Below, in pieces: positions 34,636 through 43,114 of a stretch of 64,000 bases of DNA. Origin of the DNA: an uncultured Lachnospiraceae bacterium (GTDB lineage Bacteria > Bacillota > Clostridia > Lachnospirales > Lachnospiraceae); contig CAJUAO010000007.1 in assembly GCA_910584685.1 (NCBI GenBank), forward strand, positions 76,707 through 140,706. Direction: 5' to 3'. The notes below the pieces were generated by a model. It did no database searches, had not been told where the DNA came from, and was given only the letters and a program-made list of their open reading frames with translations. The stretch's first letter is position 1. Every line of letters begins with the position of its first letter. Both the position numbers and the translations under genes were made by a program.

Positions 34636-35751
34636 ATGAACGAGAAAGAATTATTAGAAAGTCTCGAAAAACTGGTGGAAATAGGCAACAGTAAAAAGGG
34701 AGTACTTGAAGTCACGGAAATTAATGATTTTTTTAAGAATTCAGAGATGTCGGTAGAGCAGATGGAGGTAGTTTATCAGTATCTTGAGGATAAGAAGATA
34801 GATGTGCTTACCATAGTGGATGATAATTTCAATGACGAGGATTTGCTGCTTGAGCCTGCTGACGAGGACTTTGAGGAAGAGGAAAACATTGACTTGGAGG
34901 CTGTTGATTTGCTGGAGGGCATAGGTACCGAGGACCCTGTCAGAATGTATTTAAAGGAAATAGGAACAGTTCCACTTCTTTCAGCGGAGGAGGAGCTTCG
35001 TCTGGCAAAGAGAAAGGCTGAGGGAGACCAGGCAGCAAAGGAGAGGCTTATAGAGGCAAATCTCCGTCTTGTAGTCAGCATAGCAAAAAGATATACCGGA
35101 AGAGGCATGAGTTTTTTGGATTTAGTACAGGAGGGTAATCTTGGACTTATAAAGGGTGTGGAAAAGTTTGATTATGACAAAGGCTTTAAGCTTAGTACAT
35201 ATGCCACATGGTGGATAAGGCAGTCAGTGACAAGAGCCCTTGCAGACCAGGCAAGAACTATACGTGTGCCTGTCCATATGGTGGAAACAATAAACAGAAT
35301 GTCTAAGATGCAGAGAAAGCTTACTCTTGAACTGGGTTATGAGCCGTCTACGGCAGAGCTGGCAGAGGCCCTTGAAATGAGTGAGGAAAAGGTTCTTGAG
35401 ATTATGCAGATAGCAAGAGAGCCGGCTTCACTGGAAACGCCTATAGGTGAGGAGGATGATTCAAATCTGGGAGATTTTGTAAAGGATGATAAAACCGTGA
35501 CTCCTGAACAGAATATAGAGTCGGTCATGCTGAGAGAGCATATAGATATACTTCTTCAGGACCTGAAGGAAAGAGAAAAGCAGGTTATTGTCCTTAGGTT
35601 TGGTCTGGAGGACGGACATCCCCGCACCCTTGAGGAGGTAGGAAGGGAGTTTAAGGTTACAAGAGAGCGTATACGTCAGATAGAGGCAAAGGCGCTTAGG
35701 AAGCTTAGAAATCCTGTAAGAAGCAAAAAGATAAAGGACTTTCTCGGATAA
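34636..35751 (+). CDS. rpoD: primary sigma factor of RNA polymerase (RpoD/SigA)
   Basis: The 371-residue housekeeping sigma factor, which directs RNA polymerase to -35/-10 promoters such as those noted here. Region 1.1 (residues 1-75) is present, followed by an acidic linker. Region 2 contains EANLRLVVSIAKRY, then DLVQEGNLGLIKGV and YATWWIRQSVTRALADQART (the -10-reading helix). Region 4 ends with TLEEVGREFKVTRERIRQIE, the -35-reading helix-turn-helix. The length is typical of Firmicute SigA. In many Firmicutes dnaG lies just upstream; here the neighbour is a lipid kinase gene instead. Confidence 0.97.
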   Translation: MNEKELLESLEKLVEIGNSKKGVLEVTEINDFFKNSEMSVEQMEVVYQYLEDKKIDVLTIVDDNFNDEDLLLEPADEDFEEEENIDLEAVDLLEGIGTEDPVRMYLKEIGTVPLLSAEEELRLAKRKAEGDQAAKERLIEANLRLVVSIAKRYTGRGMSFLDLVQEGNLGLIKGVEKFDYDKGFKLSTYATWWIRQSVTRALADQARTIRVPVHMVETINRMSKMQRKLTLELGYEPSTAELAEALEMSEEKVLEIMQIAREPASLETPIGEEDDSNLGDFVKDDKTVTPEQNIESVMLREHIDILLQDLKEREKQVIVLRFGLEDGHPRTLEEVGREFKVTRERIRQIEAKALRKLRNPVRSKKIKDFLG

Positions 35752-35804
35752 TTCAATAAAAAACAGACAGCCTTTTCATCTTAAAAAGTAAAAATATAAA
35801 ACAC

Positions 35805-35854
35805 ATCACCATACATTCTGATACCAGTCTGCAGAGATGTATGGTGATTTTTTT
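35805..35854 (+). terminator. intrinsic terminator of rpoD
   Basis: ATCACCATACAT (35805-35816) pairs perfectly with ATGTATGGTGAT (35837-35848), followed by seven T's in a run of eight bases or so. Confidence 0.9.
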
Positions 35855-35866
35855 GTTAAAAAAGCA

Positions 35867-35922
35867 TTGACAAAACTAATGGTATAGTGTACTATTTAAC
35901 TAGAACAGTAATATGCTGTTCT
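35867..35922 (+). promoter_or_regulatory. promoter and operator of the YtrA-type regulator operon
   Basis: TTGACA (35867-35872), a 17-base spacer and TACTAT (35890-35895) are close to consensus. The -10 region is itself a small palindrome, ATAGTGTACTAT. Just downstream AGAACAG (35902-35908) is the exact complement of CTGTTCT (35916-35922). One or both are likely operators for the GntR regulator encoded at 35955. Confidence 0.75.
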
Positions 35923-35954
35923 GCCTATAGGTTATATACTGTAAGGAGGTAAAT

Positions 35955-36308
35955 GTGGATTTTAAAAATAATATTCCGATTTATCTTCAGGTCATAAATG
36001 ATATTAAACACAGAATAAGCGTAGGGGAGCTTAAATTAGGGGAGAAGCTTCCGTCTACAAGAGAGCTTGCAGTAAGATATCAGATAAATCCAAACACTGC
36101 AGTACGGGTTTACAGTGATATGGAAGGGGAGGGCCTGTGTTTTACAAAAAGAGGGCTTGGTACATTTGTGACAGAGGATGAGGAGAAGTATTTGTCTGTA
36201 AAAAGGGAGATGGCAGACGAGTATGTGGGAGATTTTATAGATAATATGAAGGGGCTTGGCATAAATACCGACGAGATGATAGAGCTTATAAAATGCCATG
36301 AAAAGTAA
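35955..36308 (+). CDS. GntR-family regulator, YtrA type
   Basis: This is a 117-residue regulator starting at GTG 35955, with AAGGAGG 5 bases upstream. It has the GntR winged helix (IYLQVINDIKHRISVGELKL, then LPSTRELAVRYQINPNTAVR) and only a short C-terminal tail of about 45 residues for dimerisation, which is the YtrA subfamily. Such regulators repress the ABC transporter operons they head, often relieved by cell-wall antibiotics. The ATPase and permease genes that follow fit this. The promoter before it overlaps two palindromes. Confidence 0.92.
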   Translation: MDFKNNIPIYLQVINDIKHRISVGELKLGEKLPSTRELAVRYQINPNTAVRVYSDMEGEGLCFTKRGLGTFVTEDEEKYLSVKREMADEYVGDFIDNMKGLGINTDEMIELIKCHEK

Positions 36309-36430
36309 CATAATGGAAACATTTGAAGTAATCCTAAAAGAATAATAATATATGCATAAGAATTACGTACGTATGACTGCAAATGCATAAAACTAACGGG
36401 AATCTGATGCATATAGGAAAGGCGGCAGTA

Positions 36431-37129
36431 ATGTTAAGGTGTGAAAATTTAGAAAAAAGATATATGAATGTTACAGCAATAGCTGATATTTCCACAGAAA
36501 TAGAACCGGGTAAAATATATGCCTTGCTTGGTCCTAACGGAAGCGGAAAGACTACATTGATGAAAGTAATAGCAGGGCTTATTAAGCCTACGTCAGGAAA
36601 AATTATATTTGAGGAACAGCCTATAGGCATATATTCCAAGGCCCATATAGCTTATATGCCTACGGAAAGCTATTTCTACAATTATATGACATGCCGTGAC
36701 GCGGGAAATTATTATAAGGATTTTTTTGCCGATTTTGATGAAAACAAGTATTATTATATGTTACAGGAAATGGATTTAAATCCGCTGCAGAAGATAAGCA
36801 AAATGTCGTCAGGTATGATGGCAAAGGCAAAAATAGCGATTACCATGGCAAGAAACAGCAAGCTTATTATGCTGGATGAGCCTCTTAACGGCATAGATAT
36901 TATTGCAAGGGAAAAGGTTATACATACTGTAATTGAAAATGCAAGGCCTGATAATGCCATTATTATGTCAAGCCATCTGGTTGACGAGCTGGAGAAGATA
37001 ATAGATTATGCTATATTTATCAGGCAGGGACAGGTGGTAATGCAGGGAGATGCGGAAAAGCTGCGGATTGAAAAGGGTATGTCAATAGTTGATATGTATA
37101 AGCAGATATATGCTTATGACGCTGTTTAG
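36431..37129 (+). CDS. ABC transporter ATPase of the YtrA-type operon
   Basis: A 232-residue ATP-binding subunit. The ATG at 36431 follows AGGAAAGG at a normal distance and starts the domain directly (MLRCENLEKRY); longer in-frame starts exist at 36383. Walker A is GPNGSGKTT, the signature is KMSSGMMAKAK (LSGGQ-like but altered to MSSGM), Walker B is IMLDEPLNGID, and the switch His is in MSSHLVDELEK. It pairs with the permease 11 bases downstream. The export substrate is unknown; related operons respond to envelope stress. Confidence 0.9.
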   Translation: MLRCENLEKRYMNVTAIADISTEIEPGKIYALLGPNGSGKTTLMKVIAGLIKPTSGKIIFEEQPIGIYSKAHIAYMPTESYFYNYMTCRDAGNYYKDFFADFDENKYYYMLQEMDLNPLQKISKMSSGMMAKAKIAITMARNSKLIMLDEPLNGIDIIAREKVIHTVIENARPDNAIIMSSHLVDELEKIIDYAIFIRQGQVVMQGDAEKLRIEKGMSIVDMYKQIYAYDAV

Positions 37130-37140
37130 GAGGTGGAAGT

Positions 37141-37905
37141 ATGTTTAAATTGTCAAAATATGAAATACGAAAGAATATTTTAGGGCTTGTTATTATGTTT
37201 GGAGCCATAGCAGGGCTTGAGATATATTTTTTAATAAGCGCATTTCTTGAAAATGCAAGGCATACGACTATATCAAGCAGTTTTTTAATAATGTCAAGCG
37301 TAATAGCGTATTTTGGTGTTCTTATTTATGGAGTAGCTTCATATTCAAAGGAGCTAAACAGGAAAACAGGGTATATGACATTTATGACGCCGGTTTCTTC
37401 CTTTTCTATTATAGGCTCAAAGCTTATTTCCACATTAATCGTAGGAATATTTTTTGTAGCTTTGCTAGGTATACTTGCAATGATAGATATGGCAATAGTA
37501 GAAAATGTTTTTCCTCAGACTAAGGTATTTTCAGACTTTATTGATGCTATTGCAAGGTCCTTTGGCTCCAATGCAGGAAAAATATGGATTAGCGTCGGCA
37601 TAGGAATATTCAGTATGCTTATCGAGTCCTTTGCCATAGTTGCCATTGCATATATGTCAATAACTCTTACAGCTACAATTTTCCAGAATAAAAAATGGAA
37701 AGGTCTGGTCAGTGTTTTAATATTTATTTTAATTATGATTGCTGTGGTTAAGCTTGCAGGTCTTATACCTGATATTTACACAACGCCGGTAAAGTGGTCC
37801 CAGGCTATAATAAATGTAATTCCTCTTATTATATATATGCTTGTGGTTGATTCAGCCTGCATATTCGTAAGCGGAAGATTATTGGATAAAAAGGTAAGCT
37901 TATAA
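37141..37905 (+). CDS. ABC-2-like permease of the YtrA-type operon
   Basis: A 254-residue membrane protein with about six helices (near residues 15-35, 50-70, 95-120, 150-185, 190-215 and 225-245) and no other motif. An AGGAGG site lies just before its ATG, and the gene directly follows the ATPase. It is the third gene of a regulator-ATPase-permease operon and ends at a long perfect terminator. The family call rests on hydrophobicity and context. Confidence 0.82.
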   Translation: MFKLSKYEIRKNILGLVIMFGAIAGLEIYFLISAFLENARHTTISSSFLIMSSVIAYFGVLIYGVASYSKELNRKTGYMTFMTPVSSFSIIGSKLISTLIVGIFFVALLGILAMIDMAIVENVFPQTKVFSDFIDAIARSFGSNAGKIWISVGIGIFSMLIESFAIVAIAYMSITLTATIFQNKKWKGLVSVLIFILIMIAVVKLAGLIPDIYTTPVKWSQAIINVIPLIIYMLVVDSACIFVSGRLLDKKVSL

Positions 37906-37922
37906 AAGATATTATATTTTAT

Positions 37923-37985
37923 AAAAATGACTGCTGCAAAATAAGCCTTGTTCTATGTAGGCCTTATTTTGCAGCAGTCATTTTT
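37923..37985. terminator. very long perfect terminator hairpin
   Basis: AAAAATGACTGCTGCAAAAT (from 37923) continues to AAG and pairs without mismatch with CTTATTTTGCAGCAGTCATT running to 37985. It gives about 23 pairs with A and T runs on both sides, so it can work in both directions. Confidence 0.92.
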
Positions 37986-38000
37986 AGACGACACTTTTTA

Positions 38001-38162
38001 TATAATAGGAAAGTTCGTCAATCAAGCAACAAGCTTGGCTCTGCCAAACATGCAAGTTTCGGCTAAAGCCGAGACTTTTTTAAATAATAGGAAACTTCGT
38101 CACGTGAGCCACAAATTCGGCTCTGCCGAATTTGCAAGTGTCAGCTCTGCTGACACTTTTTT
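38001..38162 (+). repeat. two tandem units of the two-hairpin repeat (site C)
   Basis: Unit 1: TATAATAGGAAAGTTCGTCA from 38001, hairpin TTGGC-TCT-GCCAA (38035-38047), linker ATGCAAGT, hairpin CGGC-TAAA-GCCG flanked by AGT/ACT with a T run to 38081. Unit 2: AAATAATAGGAAACTTCGTC from 38082, hairpin CAAATTCGGC-TCT-GCCGAATTTG (38112-38134), linker CAAGT, hairpin AAGTGTCAGC-TCT-GCTGACACTT (38136-38158) with a T run to 38162. The order and linkers are conserved between units while the stems differ but stay paired. The last T run overlaps the complement of the stop codon of the minus-strand gene at 38161. Confidence 0.7.
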
Positions 38163-38787
38163 ATCTGATAAAATTTGTTTTATAACCGCTTTCAGCGACA
38201 GGAGCGTCAATACCGTTTTCCTTTCCCAAAGCTATGCATTTTAACAGCCAAGCCATATTAAGAGCTATGTTCCGCATGGTCTGAAGTCCTTCGGCATCCT
38301 TTAGAACATCATTAGGGAAGGAGCCGTGGACCATATTCCAATATGTGGAGGAAACCACAGGCATCTGCGCGATGGTGAAGTATTTGTTTAAAACATCAAA
38401 GGAAGCCGTTGTGCCGCCCCGTCTTGCAGAAGTGACTGCCGCCCCCGGCTTGTGGGCAAAGGCTGACTTGCCTGCATAAAAGGCTCTGTCAAGAACTGAT
38501 AATATTCGTCCGCTAGGGTGGGCATAGTAAACAGGAGAGCCAAATACAAAACCATCGGCTTTAGCTGCTTTTTCTATCAGCTTATTTACTATGTCATTGT
38601 CATATACACACTGGTTGTTTAATTTAGAGCAGGCGCCGCACCCTACGCAGTCACGGACAGGCTCGTTTCCTAAAAAGAAAATTTCTGTCTCAATATTTTC
38701 CTTATTTAAGACCGTGGCAATTTCATTAAGCGCCGTATATGTACATCCGTCCTGTCTGGAACTGCCGTTTACAAGTAATACTTTCAT
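38161..38787 (-). CDS. flavodoxin-family NAD(P)H-dependent oxidoreductase with Cys cluster
   Basis: A 208-residue flavodoxin-fold reductase. The FMN phosphate loop is VNGSSRQDGCTYTA at the N-terminus, and the second FMN contact is FGSPVYYAHPSGR. Between them RDCVGCGACSKLNNQC carries four Cys, the compact motif of iron-sulfur flavoproteins (as in Methanosarcina Isf). It may carry a 4Fe-4S cluster and shuttle electrons in the anaerobic cell. It stands alone on the minus strand, convergent to the YtrA-type operon, with a hairpin-repeat array between. Confidence 0.85.
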   Translation of the reverse strand: MKVLLVNGSSRQDGCTYTALNEIATVLNKENIETEIFFLGNEPVRDCVGCGACSKLNNQCVYDNDIVNKLIEKAAKADGFVFGSPVYYAHPSGRILSVLDRAFYAGKSAFAHKPGAAVTSARRGGTTASFDVLNKYFTIAQMPVVSSTYWNMVHGSFPNDVLKDAEGLQTMRNIALNMAWLLKCIALGKENGIDAPVAESGYKTNFIR

Positions 38788-38871
38788 ATGCTTTACCTCT
38801 TTTTTTTAATAAGTATACGCTTAAATAATAAAAAATACAATCATTTTTAAAAAAGTGTTAAAAAAGTTTCT

Positions 38872-38899
38872 TTTACATTAGGAATATGTGTGATAAAAT
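38872..38899 (+). promoter_or_regulatory. candidate promoter of the rhamnogalacturonan lyase gene
   Basis: TTTACA (38872-38877), a 16-base spacer and TAAAAT (38894-38899), about 80 bases before the start codon. The spacing is acceptable and the boxes are imperfect. Confidence 0.45.
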
Positions 38900-38981
38900 T
38901 AAGAAATATTGGAGGAAAGTAAAAAATAAAAGGTGTAATGCATTTAACCTAAAAAATAATTTACAGAAAGGAGCATAAGAA

Positions 38982-41705
38982 ATGTATAGTATTATTTTTA
39001 AGGATAACGAGCTTAAGGATAAGGGAAAGCTTGAGGTAATGTCAACGGGGGAAAATAAATATCATATAAGCGGAATGGAAAATGGTGAGTATAATGTGAG
39101 AATATATGCAGGCGACTTAAATGATGACGGAGATATAAACCTTCATTGTGTTTTAAATGAGGAGAGACAATCGCCTATCTGGGTGACAGACAGAAGCATA
39201 TGTCACAAGGATTACCACACAACGGTAATCGACGGGTATATTGACGTGGAATTTTTCGGCAGATATGTTTGTATACAGGGTATAGAAATTTCAAAGAGAA
39301 TAGATGATATTTTAAATGATGTAAAAGTGGAAATTGATACGGACAATATGCCGTATAAAGTGAATATCACATTTTCAAAGCCATCAGCTTACAATAGATT
39401 TTTTATTTATAAAAAGCAGCTTGGAACAGGAAGGGATGCAGAAAGAATAGAAATCAATGCTTCAAAATATACAGATACAAATGTACGGCTGGGAGAGACA
39501 TACGAGTATTGTATTTGTATAGCAGACGACCTTGGGTTTGAGGGTAAGCTCAGTGAAAAAATATCAGTTACGGTAAAAAATCAAAGAATAAAAAGTATTC
39601 CTGTGTGTGATTTAAAGGTAAAGACAATAAGTGAAACTAAAAGTATAATATCATGGCAGCTTCCGGAAACAGAAACACAGCAAGCGCCTGTTTCCTATAG
39701 AATATACAGAAAGACTGATTTATGCCGCTATAAGCTGTTGGGAGAGGTAAAGGCAGGCGGCGTACAGGAATTTGAGGATAACGCCATGGTGACAGACAGG
39801 GAATATACATATGGAGTTCAGGCCCTTAACGCAGGAGGCTATTCAGATATTGTATCCGCAAAATCCCAGATAGCTGCGCCTCTTAGAAAAAGACAGATGG
39901 AATATTTAGACAGAGGCGCAATAGCAGTATATACATCAGACGGTATGTTTATTGCTTTCAGGCTTAACGGCTGGGAATATATTGAAAAGGCAGAGTATAA
40001 TATATATGCCGACAATGTGCTTATAAGTACAATACCTGCTTCGGGAGCTACAAACTATCTCCATAAGGAGGGAACGCCGGATACGGTATATGTTATAAAA
40101 AAGGTGGTAAACGGAGCAGAGGAGAAGGAGGGCTACAGGGCAAAAAATTTAAAGCATAATTATTTTGACATTCCTGTTAGAAAGCCGGAGGATTACAAGT
40201 CGCCTGACGGTCATACCTACAGCTACACGGCTAATGATGCGTCAGTTGCAGATTTAGACGGCGACGGCGAGTATGAAATTATATTAAAGTGGGACTGCAA
40301 CGGCAAGGATAACTCCCATAAGGGATACTCCGGCATAGTATATATAGATGCCTACAAGCTTGACGGCACCTTTATGTGGCGTATAGATATGGGAAAAAAT
40401 ATACGGTGCGGAGCCCACTATACACAGTTTATGGTATACGATTTCGATGGCGACGGATATGGGGAAATGGTAGTAAAGACAGCAGACGGAACTACAGATT
40501 ACGCAGGAAATGTAGTAGGGGATAAGGACGCTGACTGGAGAAATGAGGACGGATTTATTATAGAGGGACCTGAATATCTGTCGCTTATAGACGGAAGAAC
40601 AGGGGTGATTATTGATACTGTAGAATATGACCCTCCAAGGGGAAATGTAGCTGACTGGGGCGACTCGTGGGGAAACAGGGTTGACAGATTTCTGGCATGT
40701 GTTGCATACCTTGACGGCGTTCATCCAAGCGTTGTTATGTGCAGAGGCTACTATGACCACGGCAGGCCTACTCATCTGGCTGCATATGACGTAAAGGATA
40801 AAAAGCTTGTGAAAAGGTGGAAATTCAAGGCTGACAAGGATGAAAACATTGATTATACAAATCAGGGCTTTCATAATCTTGCAGTAGCTGATGTAGACGG
40901 CGACGGCTGCGATGAGATATTATACGGCGCGTGTGTTATAGACCACGACGGCACAGGACTTTATACAACAGGACTGGAGCATGGAGATGCAATGCATGTG
41001 GGAAGATTTACAAAGGACAGCAAGGGTTTTGATTTCTTTGGAATACATGAGCATGCCAATGTTCCGTACGGATTTGAGGCGAGAAATGCAGGTACGGGAG
41101 AAATAACCTTCGGCAGGTTTACAGGCAGGGATACAGGCAGAGGACTTTGCGCAAAGATAGACCCAAGGTACGAAGGCAATCAGATGTGGATAATGGACGG
41201 CGACGGAATATATAATTATTCCGACGGAAAGAAAATATCGGAGGTCTCTCCCCCATCAATTAATTTTGCAATATGGTGGGACGGAGACCTTATAAGGGAG
41301 CTTTTGGACCATGACTGGTACGGCTATGATACAAACGTAGGTATTCCTAAAATATATAAATGGAATTATAAAACGGAGGAGCTGGATATAGTATTTTCAA
41401 CTGACGGAGTGCTTTCAAATAACGGAACAAAGGGCAATCCATGTCTTCAGGCAAGCATCATAGGAGACTGGCGGGAGGAAGTAATATGCAGGGGAAAGGA
41501 CAGTACATTTCTAAGAGTATATACAACTACTGACATAACACATCAACGCTTTTATACATTTATGCATGATTATGTATACAGACTGGGTATAGCGTGGCAG
41601 AATACAGCATATAACCAGCCTCCTCACACCAGCTTTTATATAGGGGATGATATGGAGTATATTCCAATGCCTGATTACACCTACATAATGGCAAAAGAAA
41701 AATAA
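38982..41705 (+). CDS. rhamnogalacturonan lyase, polysaccharide lyase family 11
   Basis: A 907-residue lyase that cuts the rhamnose-galacturonate backbone of pectin rhamnogalacturonan-I by beta-elimination (B. subtilis YesW/YesX family). Residues about 1-300 are extra: a beta domain and two fibronectin-III-like modules. From about residue 305 the family-11 eight-bladed propeller follows, with repeated calcium-type loops such as ADLDGDGEYEI, YDFDGDGYGEM and ADVDGDGCDEI. No signal peptide is present (MYSIIFKDNELKDKG), so it is probably cytoplasmic, in contrast to secreted YesW. It would work with the alpha-L-rhamnosidase at 17.9 kb, which also lacks an export signal. An AAAGGAG site precedes the ATG. 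Confidence 0.92.
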   Translation: MYSIIFKDNELKDKGKLEVMSTGENKYHISGMENGEYNVRIYAGDLNDDGDINLHCVLNEERQSPIWVTDRSICHKDYHTTVIDGYIDVEFFGRYVCIQGIEISKRIDDILNDVKVEIDTDNMPYKVNITFSKPSAYNRFFIYKKQLGTGRDAERIEINASKYTDTNVRLGETYEYCICIADDLGFEGKLSEKISVTVKNQRIKSIPVCDLKVKTISETKSIISWQLPETETQQAPVSYRIYRKTDLCRYKLLGEVKAGGVQEFEDNAMVTDREYTYGVQALNAGGYSDIVSAKSQIAAPLRKRQMEYLDRGAIAVYTSDGMFIAFRLNGWEYIEKAEYNIYADNVLISTIPASGATNYLHKEGTPDTVYVIKKVVNGAEEKEGYRAKNLKHNYFDIPVRKPEDYKSPDGHTYSYTANDASVADLDGDGEYEIILKWDCNGKDNSHKGYSGIVYIDAYKLDGTFMWRIDMGKNIRCGAHYTQFMVYDFDGDGYGEMVVKTADGTTDYAGNVVGDKDADWRNEDGFIIEGPEYLSLIDGRTGVIIDTVEYDPPRGNVADWGDSWGNRVDRFLACVAYLDGVHPSVVMCRGYYDHGRPTHLAAYDVKDKKLVKRWKFKADKDENIDYTNQGFHNLAVADVDGDGCDEILYGACVIDHDGTGLYTTGLEHGDAMHVGRFTKDSKGFDFFGIHEHANVPYGFEARNAGTGEITFGRFTGRDTGRGLCAKIDPRYEGNQMWIMDGDGIYNYSDGKKISEVSPPSINFAIWWDGDLIRELLDHDWYGYDTNVGIPKIYKWNYKTEELDIVFSTDGVLSNNGTKGNPCLQASIIGDWREEVICRGKDSTFLRVYTTTDITHQRFYTFMHDYVYRLGIAWQNTAYNQPPHTSFYIGDDMEYIPMPDYTYIMAKEK

Positions 41706-41748
41706 TCTTTACATGTGTCTTGTCACATGTAAAGATATATGCTATACT
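41706..41748 (+). promoter_or_regulatory. nadB promoter with palindromic operator (probable NiaR site)
   Basis: TCTTTACATGTG (41706-41717) is the exact complement of CACATGTAAAGA (41724-41735). A promoter overlaps it: the TTGTCA -35 (41720-41725) lies in the centre and right arm, then a 17-base spacer, then the TATACT -10 (41743-41748). A bound repressor would cover the -35 box. The NiaR repressor gene is the third gene of the operon, so autoregulation by nicotinate is likely. The site begins directly after the stop codon of the lyase gene. Confidence 0.75.
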
Positions 41749-41788
41749 CTTGTAAATTAAATCTTACAAAGAGAAAGGAAGCTTTTTT

Positions 41789-42994
41789 ATGGAAGCAGAC
41801 ATAGTAATAGCAGGGACAGGCGTAGGCGGATTGTTCAGCGCGTTAAACCTTCCGGGAGACAAAAGGATAATAATGATGACAAAGGCAGACGCTATTAGCA
41901 GCGACTCATTTCTTGCCCAGGGAGGAATATGTGTCCTTAGGGATGAAAATGATTATGACAGCTATTTTGAGGATACCATGAGGGCAGGACATTATGAAAA
42001 CAGGAAAGAATCAGTAGACATAATGCTTCGCCAGTCCCGGGAGATAATAAATGACCTAATCGGATACGGGGTGGAATTTGAAAAGAAAAACGGGGAGTAT
42101 GTATATACAAGGGAGGGAGCGCATTCTAACCCCCGAATTATGTATCATAAGGATATTACGGGAAAGGAAATAACAAGCAAGCTTTTGGAAAGAGTAAGAG
42201 AGCTTAAAAATGTCACTATAATGGAATATACCACCATGACAGATATTATGGTGGAGAATAATGTGTGTGTGGGGGTAGAGGCGGTAACAAAGGAAGAAAA
42301 TGAAGACGGGGCTACAGAGGATATACCTATTAAAATATATGCAGACGACGTAATAATGGCTACAGGCGGCATAGGAGGAATGTACAAACATTCCACAAAT
42401 TATCCCCACCTGACAGGAGACGCTCTTAATATAGCACAGAAGCATGGTATAGAGCTTGAAAATACGGATTATGTGCAGATACACCCGACAACATTATTTT
42501 CAAGAAAGCCGGGAAGAAGATTTCTTATATCTGAGTCCGTAAGAGGCGAGGGAGCGGTGCTTTATGATAAGAACCATCAGAGGTTTGTAAATGAACTGCT
42601 GCCGAGAGATGTGGTTACAGAGGCTATACATAAGCAGATGGAAGAAGACAATACGGAGTATGTATGGCTTTCCATGGAAAACATACCGAAGGAAACCATA
42701 CTTTCTCATTTTCCAAACATATATAATCATTGCCTTGAGGAGGGCTATGATGTGACAAAGGAGCCTATACCTGTAGTGCCGGCGCAGCATTATTTTATGG
42801 GAGGAATAAAGGTGGATTATGACAGCAGGACAACCATGGAACACTTATATGCGGTAGGAGAGACAAGCTGCAACGGAGTCCACGGCGCTAACAGGCTTGC
42901 AAGCAATTCGCTTCTTGAAAGCCTTGTGTTTGCAAAGCGGGCAGCCAGAAAAATACAGGGCTTAACGAATGAGCCGGCAAAATTAAAGGATTAA
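41789..42994 (+). CDS. nadB: L-aspartate oxidase (NadB), short form
   Basis: This flavoenzyme oxidises aspartate to iminoaspartate, the first step of de novo NAD synthesis. The FAD-binding GTGVGGLFSAL is at residues 9-19, the substrate region includes AQGGICV and SNPRIMYHKDITG, and the C-terminal FAD contacts are AQHYFMGGI and GANRLASNSLLESLVF. At 401 residues it ends soon after the latter motif, so the C-terminal helical domain of the roughly 530-residue E. coli enzyme is missing. Oxidation by fumarate is likely in an anaerobe. nadC follows; nadA, for the intermediate quinolinate synthase, is not in this window. Confidence 0.93.
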   Translation: MEADIVIAGTGVGGLFSALNLPGDKRIIMMTKADAISSDSFLAQGGICVLRDENDYDSYFEDTMRAGHYENRKESVDIMLRQSREIINDLIGYGVEFEKKNGEYVYTREGAHSNPRIMYHKDITGKEITSKLLERVRELKNVTIMEYTTMTDIMVENNVCVGVEAVTKEENEDGATEDIPIKIYADDVIMATGGIGGMYKHSTNYPHLTGDALNIAQKHGIELENTDYVQIHPTTLFSRKPGRRFLISESVRGEGAVLYDKNHQRFVNELLPRDVVTEAIHKQMEEDNTEYVWLSMENIPKETILSHFPNIYNHCLEEGYDVTKEPIPVVPAQHYFMGGIKVDYDSRTTMEHLYAVGETSCNGVHGANRLASNSLLESLVFAKRAARKIQGLTNEPAKLKD

Positions 42995-43114
42995 TCTTAA
43001 AGGATTAATTCTTGAAGCTTTATGAGATTATTTAAAAGACTGTGTTATAAGGACAGGCGTCTGAATTATGGGACAAAGTAAATGAGCTGAAAAAAATAAT
43101 GAAAGGAAAGAATT

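Noticed and set aside
37948..38244. 98-residue plus-strand open frame through the repeat array
   Set aside because: It runs through a terminator, two hairpin units and the end of the convergent flavoprotein gene; it has no ribosome site.
41706..41735. Palindrome after the lyase gene as a transcription terminator
   Set aside because: No T run follows and a well-formed promoter overlaps it; an operator is the better reading.
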